Both the position numbers and the translations under genes were made by a program. Below, piece after piece: positions 32,919 through 39,062 of a DNA stretch of 39,062 nucleotides. The notes under the pieces are model-generated. The model saw nothing but the letters and a program-made list of their open reading frames with translations, did not search any database and had not been told where the DNA came from. The stretch spans positions 1 to 39,062 of the forward strand of contig JAGKWY010000024.1 in NCBI GenBank assembly GCA_021151625.1, read 5' to 3'. Each line of letters opens with the position of its first letter. Position 1 is the stretch's first letter. The stretch is from Gammaproteobacteria bacterium. GTDB taxonomy: Bacteria; Pseudomonadota; Gammaproteobacteria; Pseudomonadales; Cellvibrionaceae.

Positions 32919-34307
32919 ATGGCAAATATTTTAATTGTTGATGATGACGATGCGATTCTGGCCGCGCTGAAAATTGTATTGAAGCGCGACCAGCATCAGG
33001 TGGTATTGGCAAAAAGTCCTGCCGCCGCTGTGGCGGCGTTGAAGCAAACGGCGATTGATTTGGTATTGCTGGATATGAATTTTACCCACGATACTACCTC
33101 GGGCAGCGAGGGCCTGGATTTAATTGGTCAGTGCAAATTATTAAATCCTGATATTCCCCTGGTGGTGATGAGCGGCTGGGGTTCGATTGAGCTTGCAGTA
33201 AAATCGTTACAGCTGGGCGCAAGCGATTTTATTGAAAAGCCCTGGGATAACGAACGCCTGCTGCAGATTATTCGCACCCAGGCGAGCATTCGTGCGCAAC
33301 AGCGAGTGCAAGCGGCATTGCTGACCGAAAATAAATTATTGAGCCAACAAATCTCTGCACAAAAAATCCAACGCATTACTACTCGCTCGCCCGCCATGCA
33401 ATCTGTACTGGATACTATTCAGCGCGTAGCGGCGAGCGATTTAAATATTTATTTGTCTGGCGAAAATGGCACCGGCAAAAGTATGCTCGCGCATTATATT
33501 CATCAGCTGTCTGCGCGTAAGGACGAGCGATTAGTGGCCATTAATATGGGCGCGGTGGCAGAATCCCTGTTTGAAAGCGAAATGTTTGGCCATGTAAAAG
33601 GCGCGTTTACCGATGCGCGCGACACGCGTATCGGCCGCTTTGAATTGGCTGATAAGGGCACCTTATTTTTAGATGAAATTGGCAATATTCCGCTCAGTCA
33701 GCAGGCAAAATTATTGCGCGTGCTAGAGGAGCGACAGTTTGAGCGACTGGGTTCATCGCAAACCATTACTGCCGATGTGCGTCTTATTTCAGCGAGCAAT
33801 GCCAATATTCCCGCGATGGTTGCCGATAGCAGTTTTCGCCAGGATCTGTTGTATCGTTTAAACACGGTGGAAATTCGTGTGCCTGCCTTGCGTGAGCGCC
33901 GCGAAGATATCGATGATTTATGCCGGCAATTTTTGGAAGCTGCCTGTGTGCGTCATCGCCGTCCGTTGCCGGAACTCACCGCAGAAGCGCGGCAGCGACT
34001 AAACACTTACGACTGGCCGGGGAATATTCGCGAATTGCAACATGTGCTGGAGCGCAGCCTGATACTTTGTGAAGACGGTAAAATTAATACCGAGGTATTA
34101 ATGCTGGATAGCGGAGATGCTGCTGACGATAGCATGGTACATGCGCTCTATGAGGTGTATAACAACAGCACCCTGGATGAAATCGAAAAAAATATTATTG
34201 AAGCGAGGATTCTGCAACAGGCTGGCAATATGTCGAAAACTGCCAGCTCCCTGGGGTTGAGCCGCAGCGCTTTTTATCGTCGCCTGGAAAAATTGCAAAT
34301 TCGATGA
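32919..34307 (+). CDS. Sigma54-dependent response regulator, NtrC family
   Basis: This 462-aa activator has a receiver domain (D8-D11 acidic cluster, phospho-acceptor D52). The AAA+ domain carries Walker A GENGTGKS at about 180-187 and Walker B TLFLDEIGN. The C-terminal Fis-type helix-turn-helix reads SKTASSLGLSRSAFYRRLEKL. The sigma54-contact loop reads GAFTDA (228-233) in place of the canonical GAFTGA. It starts 52 bp after the permease stop and is followed by its kinase, so it very likely activates the operon it sits in. The regulatory target is inferred from position. Confidence 0.92.
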   Translation: MANILIVDDDDAILAALKIVLKRDQHQVVLAKSPAAAVAALKQTAIDLVLLDMNFTHDTTSGSEGLDLIGQCKLLNPDIPLVVMSGWGSIELAVKSLQLGASDFIEKPWDNERLLQIIRTQASIRAQQRVQAALLTENKLLSQQISAQKIQRITTRSPAMQSVLDTIQRVAASDLNIYLSGENGTGKSMLAHYIHQLSARKDERLVAINMGAVAESLFESEMFGHVKGAFTDARDTRIGRFELADKGTLFLDEIGNIPLSQQAKLLRVLEERQFERLGSSQTITADVRLISASNANIPAMVADSSFRQDLLYRLNTVEIRVPALRERREDIDDLCRQFLEAACVRHRRPLPELTAEARQRLNTYDWPGNIRELQHVLERSLILCEDGKINTEVLMLDSGDAADDSMVHALYEVYNNSTLDEIEKNIIEARILQQAGNMSKTASSLGLSRSAFYRRLEKLQIR

Positions 34308-34329
34308 GACTCAGTTTTTTTGATAGAAG

Positions 34330-34401
34330 GCATTTCGATAAAAACATCGATCAAATGTACCTTGATAAAAAGTACCTTGATAAAAAGCACCTCGATAAAA
34401 A
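34330..34401. repeat. 15-bp tandem repeats between regulator and kinase genes
   Basis: GTACCTTGATAAAAA is repeated at 34357-34371 and 34372-34386, a variant GCACCTCGATAAAAA follows at 34387-34401, and a further copy, GCATTTCGATAAAAA, stands at 34330-34344 after a 12-base interruption. The array fills most of the 100-bp gap before the kinase start. Confidence 0.85.
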
Positions 34402-34407
34402 GTCGTA

Positions 34408-35775
34408 ATGAAAAAACGCCCTATTGAATTTATTCAAACCCGCGCACTGCTTCTGGCCAGTGTGCCACTGACTTTATTTACGCTCTGGCTGTGTATCCAG
34501 CAAGAGCTGTCGCCTTATTTTATTGCCATCCTGTGTTTACTGCAGTTCACCCTGATTGGTTATGCGTTTTATATCATCCGCTACGAGTTGGCCTACCGCC
34601 TGCGCAGTTTAACCTCGGTAGTGGATGCCATGTTGTTGGGGGATTTTTCACTCAAGGCGCGGCAGGAATTAACCTCCTCGGGCTTGAGTAGTTTGGTGGA
34701 GAGCATCAACACCCTTTCCAGTGAGCTCTCCAGTCATAAACTGGCCAACGCCGAAAAGCGCGCGCTGCTGGAAAAAATAATTACCCAAATTGATATAGGC
34801 GTCATTACCGCCGATGCTGAGGGAAATATTGCGGTGATAAATAATGCCGCGGTACAGATGTTAAATATCATCCAGCCGAAGCAGGTGAATAATCTCAAGC
34901 AATTGCATCTGTCATTGCCAAGCCAAAATCCCGCTAAAGAATTGCTGCAATTGCAAGTAGGGGAACAGACCAAAAAACTTTATGTGCAGGTCGACAGGTT
35001 TCGCGAATTTGGCAGCGAGCAAACCTTAATTCTGTTGACCGATATGAATCACCTGCTGCGGCAAGAAGAATTAAAATCCTGGGAAGGATTGGTGCGGGTA
35101 ATCAGCCATGAAATTAATAACTCGCTTGCCCCTATAGCCGCCTTGAGCCAATCGCTTATCGATACGGTTGAGCGCAGTGATATAGGGCAGGATCATCGTG
35201 CCGACCTGGTGGAGAGCGCAGCCATCATTTCCGACCGGGCAAAATCGCTTACGGAATTTATTGCGCGCTATCGCAACCTGACGCAACTGAAAAATCCGCG
35301 GTTGGAAAATGTCGCTATCCAATCCTTGATTCATCCACTCTTGCCATTATTTTCCGGGCAGAAAATTGTCGTGGAGGGAGAAATAGATCTGGTGTGCGCG
35401 CTGGATGCAACGCAACTCAAGCAAGTGCTGATTAATTTACTAAAAAATGCAGTGGAAGCCATGCAACACCCGGATGCAGCTGATCCATCGGCAGCAATTA
35501 TTATCCAGGTAATAAACGTGCAAGCTCAGACACAAAATCGGGTGCGTATCGATATTCTGGATTCCGGCTGCGGCATTCGCTACAACCAGAACCTATTCAT
35601 CCCTTTTTACACCACCAAAGCCCAGGGGTCGGGCATTGGTTTAGCACTGAGCCGGCAGATTGTTGAACTGCACAATGGCAGCTTGCAGATTTTCAATCGC
35701 AATGGTGTTAAGGGGTGTTGTGCTCGGATTGAAATTCCGGTTATTCAAATTACCAGTTTGCAACCAGCGGAATAA
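34408..35775 (+). CDS. Histidine kinase with minimal extracytoplasmic domain, partner of the sigma54 regulator
   Basis: This 455-aa kinase has two transmembrane helices at the N-terminus (about 13-30 and 36-57), separated by only about six residues, so there is no periplasmic sensor domain. After a linker, a PAS-like domain (about 115-215, IDIGVITADAEGNIAVINNAAVQML) leads to the H-box (VRVISHEINNSLAP, H234), then the N-box (VLINLLKNAVEA) and ATP lid (DSGCGIRYN...GSGIGLALSRQIVELHNG). The layout fits a membrane-intrinsic or cytoplasmic sensor that monitors its transporter, as in BceS-like kinases, though the family is NtrY/NtrB-like. Its stop abuts the stop of fbp head-on with no gap. The start is preceded by a repeat array and lacks a clear Shine-Dalgarno. 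Confidence 0.9.
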   Translation: MKKRPIEFIQTRALLLASVPLTLFTLWLCIQQELSPYFIAILCLLQFTLIGYAFYIIRYELAYRLRSLTSVVDAMLLGDFSLKARQELTSSGLSSLVESINTLSSELSSHKLANAEKRALLEKIITQIDIGVITADAEGNIAVINNAAVQMLNIIQPKQVNNLKQLHLSLPSQNPAKELLQLQVGEQTKKLYVQVDRFREFGSEQTLILLTDMNHLLRQEELKSWEGLVRVISHEINNSLAPIAALSQSLIDTVERSDIGQDHRADLVESAAIISDRAKSLTEFIARYRNLTQLKNPRLENVAIQSLIHPLLPLFSGQKIVVEGEIDLVCALDATQLKQVLINLLKNAVEAMQHPDAADPSAAIIIQVINVQAQTQNRVRIDILDSGCGIRYNQNLFIPFYTTKAQGSGIGLALSRQIVELHNGSLQIFNRNGVKGCCARIEIPVIQITSLQPAE

Positions 35776-36747
35776 TTAACCCTTTACGCCTTGTACGCAG
35801 ATGGCCACTTCATTCGCTGAACCCAAAATCACTGCCACTCGCTCATGCAATGCGCTGGGTTGGACTTCCAGAATGCGTTGGGTTTCATTCCAGGCTTTGC
35901 CGCCGGCATTTTCAATGAGCATTGCCATAGGATTGGCTTCGTAGAGCAGACGTAATTTCGCGGGTTGTTTAGGGTTGCGGCTATCGGATGGATATAAAAA
36001 TATTCCACCACGCGAAATTACGCGGTGCACATCGCCCACCATCGCAGCGTTCCAGCGCATATTGAAATTTTTGCCGCGCGGGCCACTTTCACCCAGCACC
36101 AAATCATTAATATAGCGACGCATGCTTTCATTCCAGAAGCGCTGGTTGCTCATATTGATGGCAAATTCTTTGGTGTCGGCAGGAATTTGAATATCTTTTG
36201 CGGTGAGTAAAAAAGTGCCCTGGGTTGCATCCAGGGTAAATGCATGAGTGCCTTTACCCGTGGTGATTACTAATAAAGTTGATGGGCCGTAAAGTACATA
36301 GCCGGCGCATACTTGCTGGGTGCCTGGCTGACGAAATTGTGCTTCATCATTGGCGGCGACATTTTTTTGGGCGTGATAAATACTGAAAATAGTTCCAATC
36401 TGGCCGTTGATGTCGATATTGGAGGAACCGTCAAGCGGATCGAATGCAATAATAAATTCGCCGTTGGGATTGCCGGCAACTACGGTGTCTTCTTCTTCCG
36501 AAGCAATAGCGCACACATGCGGACAGGCAAGCAATAAATCTTTTAATAATTGATTGCTGATCACATCCAATTGTTTTTGCGTTTCACCCTGGATATTTTC
36601 ATCTTGCGTTGAACCCAGTACGCCTGCCAATGCGCCCTGGCGCACGCGAAAGGCAATTTCCTTGCTGGCATTGATCACGGTTTCCAGCAACTGGATGAGC
36701 GGTGCTTCTACGGCTTGGTCGCGTAAGTGTTGAAATAAATTAATCAT
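35776..36747 (-). CDS. fbp: Fructose-1,6-bisphosphatase class I
   Basis: This 323-aa enzyme of gluconeogenesis hydrolyses fructose 1,6-bisphosphate to fructose 6-phosphate. Metal-binding motifs are visible: an IASEEED glutamate cluster and IAFDPLDGSSNIDINGQIGTIFSIY. The phosphate-binding region includes RYINDLVLGESGPRGKNFNMRW, and GGIFLYPSD and EANPMAMLIENAGG follow near the C-terminus. The ATG at 36747 has AGGAC upstream; the frame extends 11 codons further without support. It lies downstream of fba on the same strand with an 87-bp gap containing a hairpin. Its last codon is adjacent to the convergent kinase gene. Confidence 0.95.
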   Translation of the reverse strand: MINLFQHLRDQAVEAPLIQLLETVINASKEIAFRVRQGALAGVLGSTQDENIQGETQKQLDVISNQLLKDLLLACPHVCAIASEEEDTVVAGNPNGEFIIAFDPLDGSSNIDINGQIGTIFSIYHAQKNVAANDEAQFRQPGTQQVCAGYVLYGPSTLLVITTGKGTHAFTLDATQGTFLLTAKDIQIPADTKEFAINMSNQRFWNESMRRYINDLVLGESGPRGKNFNMRWNAAMVGDVHRVISRGGIFLYPSDSRNPKQPAKLRLLYEANPMAMLIENAGGKAWNETQRILEVQPSALHERVAVILGSANEVAICVQGVKG

Positions 36748-36774
36748 GAAAAGTCCTGTCCGGAAAACACACAA

Positions 36775-36793
36775 GGCCAATAGTAAATTGGCC
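36775..36793 (-). terminator. Hairpin between fba and fbp
   Basis: GGCCAAT (36775-36781) pairs perfectly with ATTGGCC (36787-36793), loop of five. On the minus strand it is followed by TTGTGTGTTTT, a poor U-tail. It may attenuate read-through from fba to fbp or protect the fba message. Confidence 0.4.
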
Positions 36794-36834
36794 CTGAATG
36801 GTATTAGTCGGTGATGCTGTTAACGCTGTACAAT

Positions 36835-37917
36835 TTACACATAGCGATTAAGGCAATTCAAATCCGCGAAGGATTGTTCCAAGCGCTTGGCCATATATTC
36901 TTCGCTTTGGCGCAACCATACGCGCGGGTCGTAGAATTTTTTGTTGGGTTTTTCATCGCCATCGGGGTTGCCGATTTGACCTTGCAAGTAGGCGCTGTTG
37001 GCTTTGTAAAAATCCATAGTGCCTTCCCAGAATGCCCATTGGGTGTCGGTATCTATATTCATTTTTACCACACCATAGTTAAGCGATTCGGCAATTTCTT
37101 TGGGATCTGAACCCGAACCGCCGTGGAAAACAAAATTCAGCGGGTTGTGGCCCAGGCGGAATTTTTCGCGCACGAACTCTTGCGAGTTTTTCAAAATTAC
37201 CGGTGTGAGTTTAACGTTGCCGGGTTTGTATACGCCGTGCACATTGCCGAAGGATGCGGCTATGGTGAATTTGCTATCGATTGCATTTAATTTTTCGTAA
37301 GCATAGGCAACATCTTCTGGCTGGGTGTAGAGCGCGGAATTATCCAGACCGGTGTTATCCACGCCGTCTTCTTCGCCGCCGGTGCAACCCAATTCGATTT
37401 CCAGGGTAATACCGAGTTTTTTCATACGCGCTAAATAGTGCGCCGAAATTTCCACGTTTTCTTCCAGGCTCTCTTCCGACAGATCAATCATGTGCGAACT
37501 AAACAGCGGCTTGCCAGTTTGCGCCAGTTGTTGTTCGCTGGCATCGAGCAGGCCGTCGATCCAGGGTAATAATTTTTTCGCGGCGTGATCGGTGTGCAGG
37601 ATTACCGGAATGCCGTAGGCCTCTGCCACTGTGTGTACATAGCGCGCGGCGGCAATAGAGCCGAGGATGGAGGATTTCAGGCCTTCCAGCTTTAAACTTT
37701 TTCCGCAAAAAAATGCCGCGCCGCCCTGGGAAATTTGCACAATCACCGGCGAGTTAACTTTGCGTGCCGCTTCGAGTGTGGCGTTAATGGTATTGGTGTT
37801 GGCCGCGTTAACGGCGGGATAAGCAAAGCCACCCGCTTTGGCGGCATTCAATAAAGTTTGTACGTCTTCGCCGGTGGCGACCCCTGGGGCTACTAACTGG
37901 GCAAGGTTGTTCATCAT
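36835..37917 (-). CDS. fbaA: Class II fructose-bisphosphate aldolase
   Basis: This 360-aa zinc aldolase closely resembles E. coli FbaA (359 aa). It reversibly cleaves fructose 1,6-bisphosphate to dihydroxyacetone phosphate and glyceraldehyde 3-phosphate. Visible marks are VILHTDHAAKKLLPWIDGLL with the catalytic aspartate and zinc histidine, LEIELGCTGGEEDGVDN, ASFGNVHGVYKPG with a zinc histidine, FVFHGGSGS and VVKMNIDTDTQWA. Two ATG codons in tandem (37917 and 37914) follow an AGGA site; either could be used. It lies 12 bp after tpiA, so the two are cotranscribed. Confidence 0.95.
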   Translation of the reverse strand: MMNNLAQLVAPGVATGEDVQTLLNAAKAGGFAYPAVNAANTNTINATLEAARKVNSPVIVQISQGGAAFFCGKSLKLEGLKSSILGSIAAARYVHTVAEAYGIPVILHTDHAAKKLLPWIDGLLDASEQQLAQTGKPLFSSHMIDLSEESLEENVEISAHYLARMKKLGITLEIELGCTGGEEDGVDNTGLDNSALYTQPEDVAYAYEKLNAIDSKFTIAASFGNVHGVYKPGNVKLTPVILKNSQEFVREKFRLGHNPLNFVFHGGSGSDPKEIAESLNYGVVKMNIDTDTQWAFWEGTMDFYKANSAYLQGQIGNPDGDEKPNKKFYDPRVWLRQSEEYMAKRLEQSFADLNCLNRYV

Positions 37918-37929
37918 CAAATCCTGAGC

Positions 37930-38694
37930 TTATTCGTCGGCGAGATCCGAGGCCTGTTCGCAGATTGCGAGGAAATGACCCGGGTCCAGACTTGCACCAC
38001 CGACCAATAAGCCGTCGATATCGGTTTGCTTCAGTAAATCCTGTGCGTTGGTTTTGTTTACGCTGCCGCCGTACAAAATACGCAAACGGTTCGCGGTGTC
38101 GGCGTCGTAAATTTCCGCGAGTTCGCGGCGAATAAACTGATGCACTTCCTGCGCGATTGCAGGTGTTGCTGCAAGGCCGGTGCCAATGGCCCACACGGGT
38201 TCATAGGCAACGCATAAATCTTTGCCGCGCAGATCCATTTGTGGCAGGCCTTCGCGCAATTGTTTGCGCAGTACTTGCTCGGTGATATTGCTTTCGCGTT
38301 CCTGCTGGTTTTCACCCACACAGAGCACCGGCAATAAATCGTGGCTCAAGGCGGTGCGCACTTTTATCTGACAGCCCTCGTTGTTTTCCGCAAACATGGC
38401 GCGGCGTTCCGAGTGACCAATCAAACAGAGTGAGCAGCCGGCTTCTTTCAACATCTGCGCGGAAGTTTCGCCGGTGTATGCGCCGGATTCATAGCGACTT
38501 AAATTCTGGCTGCCAATCTGCAACTCGGAAAATTGCAAAAAAGTCATCATGTCGCGCATGTATAAATAGGGCGGGCAAATTGCAATTTGCGCGGCGAAGT
38601 GTTTGCCAATAAAAGAGGCGACCGAGGTACATATCAGGTCCAGGCCGCCGTTCAATTTCCAGTTGGCAATCACTATAGGTTTACGTTGTTTCAT
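37930..38694 (-). CDS. tpiA: Triosephosphate isomerase
   Basis: This 254-aa TIM-barrel enzyme interconverts glyceraldehyde 3-phosphate and dihydroxyacetone phosphate. Catalytic elements are all present: ANWKLNG with the lysine, LIGHSERR with the histidine, VAYEPVWAIGTG with the glutamate, then the phosphate-binding YGGSVN and LVGGASL. Length is standard. With fba and fbp downstream it forms a compact triose/hexose-bisphosphate operon. Adjacency of tpiA, fba and fbp is unusual compared with E. coli, where they are scattered. Confidence 0.96.
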   Translation of the reverse strand: MKQRKPIVIANWKLNGGLDLICTSVASFIGKHFAAQIAICPPYLYMRDMMTFLQFSELQIGSQNLSRYESGAYTGETSAQMLKEAGCSLCLIGHSERRAMFAENNEGCQIKVRTALSHDLLPVLCVGENQQERESNITEQVLRKQLREGLPQMDLRGKDLCVAYEPVWAIGTGLAATPAIAQEVHQFIRRELAEIYDADTANRLRILYGGSVNKTNAQDLLKQTDIDGLLVGGASLDPGHFLAICEQASDLADE

Positions 38695-38762
38695 GGTTTT
38701 CCCGGTTGATCTTGTTGTCGTTATAAAAGCTTGTGTCGCTGCGAATGTTGCTGTCGCTGGCG

Positions 38763-38966
38763 CTACTGAGTTTGCGTCGGATTAGGTGCGGCAACCGGCG
38801 TTTCGTACACGCAGGCCTCGGTGCTGAATCCGTAGTAGGTGTAGGTGAATGGAAAGCACTGGTAGCTGGCCAGTACATCGCTTTTGGTCGCTGCGGCTTG
38901 TGGCTGCAGGTTAACCTGGGTTGCATCTTGCCGTGGGTTAGCGGCAGTTACATGAGTCCTGTTCAC
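38763..38966 (-). CDS. Small hypothetical protein, 67 aa
   Basis: The frame starts with GTG at 38966, preceded by CAGAGG eight bases upstream, and ends at 38763, 68 bp before the tpiA start. The product is glutamine-, alanine- and threonine-rich in its first half, then has YQCFPFTYTYYGFSTEACVYETP with two cysteines in an aromatic segment. There is no signal peptide or known domain. An overlapping frame on the same strand (38681-38926) has weaker start support. It could be the first gene of the tpiA operon or a chance frame. Confidence 0.4.
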   Translation of the reverse strand: MNRTHVTAANPRQDATQVNLQPQAAATKSDVLASYQCFPFTYTYYGFSTEACVYETPVAAPNPTQTQ

Positions 38967-39062
38967 TGGGATTACCTCTGTGATGGGTGACTGTGTGTAT
39001 TGCCGATAAGGTGAGCTTCTGCAGAGCTGTTAGTAAAAATGCTACACAGCGAAATGAAATCG

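Noticed and set aside
34330..34401. Short tandem repeats considered as a CRISPR array
   Set aside because: Units are 15 bases with no spacers and no cas genes are present; this is simple tandem duplication.
38681..38926. 81-codon minus-strand frame overlapping the tpiA start region
   Set aside because: It overlaps the better supported 38763-38966 frame, and its start lacks a ribosome binding site.

Overview
The window looks like the chromosome of a gammaproteobacterium, probably a saprophytic, polysaccharide-degrading member of the Cellvibrio type. This placement is inferred from four things: the ubiE-ubiJ-ubiB ubiquinone cluster, an E. coli-like class II aldolase and class I fructose bisphosphatase, a secreted GH53 galactanase with an N-terminal binding module, and PEP-CTERM-like proteins. 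No rRNA, tRNA or CRISPR array was seen.

Layout. Positions 58-5146 (minus) hold ubiE, ubiJ and ubiB, followed by a REC-GGDEF-EAL response regulator; a repeat with 29-bp inverted ends sits between ubiJ and ubiB. Positions 5307-7358 (plus) carry a secreted phospholipase-A2-like protein and two adjacent PEP-CTERM-like proteins closed by a terminator. Positions 7597-9849 encode a PLP-dependent Arg/Lys/Orn decarboxylase. Positions 10558-17469 form a visibly AT-rich, one-directional cluster: a 45-aa peptide, a stem-loop, two HEAT-repeat proteins with cupin-like central regions, an ABC-2 type ATPase and permease, and a MacA-like adaptor with a MacB-like ATPase and permease. A scrambled, decayed IS3-family element (17471-18350) starts one base after the last stop codon. 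Positions 18670-25080 carry a very large alpha-2-macroglobulin lipoprotein and two small genes. Positions 25201-26790 (minus) encode the galactanase. A membrane-anchored coiled-coil protein follows at 27236-28036. Positions 28358-35775 are a second ABC efflux operon (adaptor, ATPase, duplicated FtsX permease) with its own sigma54 regulator and a histidine kinase that has almost no extracytoplasmic domain. Positions 35776-38694 (minus) are tpiA, fba and fbp, preceded by a small hypothetical gene.

The main candidate for an undescribed system is 10558-17469. A short peptide with an amphipathic C-terminal half and one cysteine, its own strong ribosome binding site and a stem-loop behind it, is followed by two related cupin/HEAT proteins and two different ABC export machines, in tightly packed and partly overlapping genes. 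This is the architecture of a peptide production, modification and export locus, but no standard RiPP enzyme (LanB/C/M, YcaO, radical SAM, C39 peptidase) is present. The low GC and the adjoining IS wreck suggest it was acquired horizontally. Function is inference only.

The second ABC operon (28358-35775) may form a self-contained stress-response module: a kinase with two membrane helices and a very short loop, a sigma54 activator, and a MacAB-like pump. The minus-strand tpiA-fba-fbp run supplies the triose/hexose bisphosphate steps of glycolysis and gluconeogenesis.
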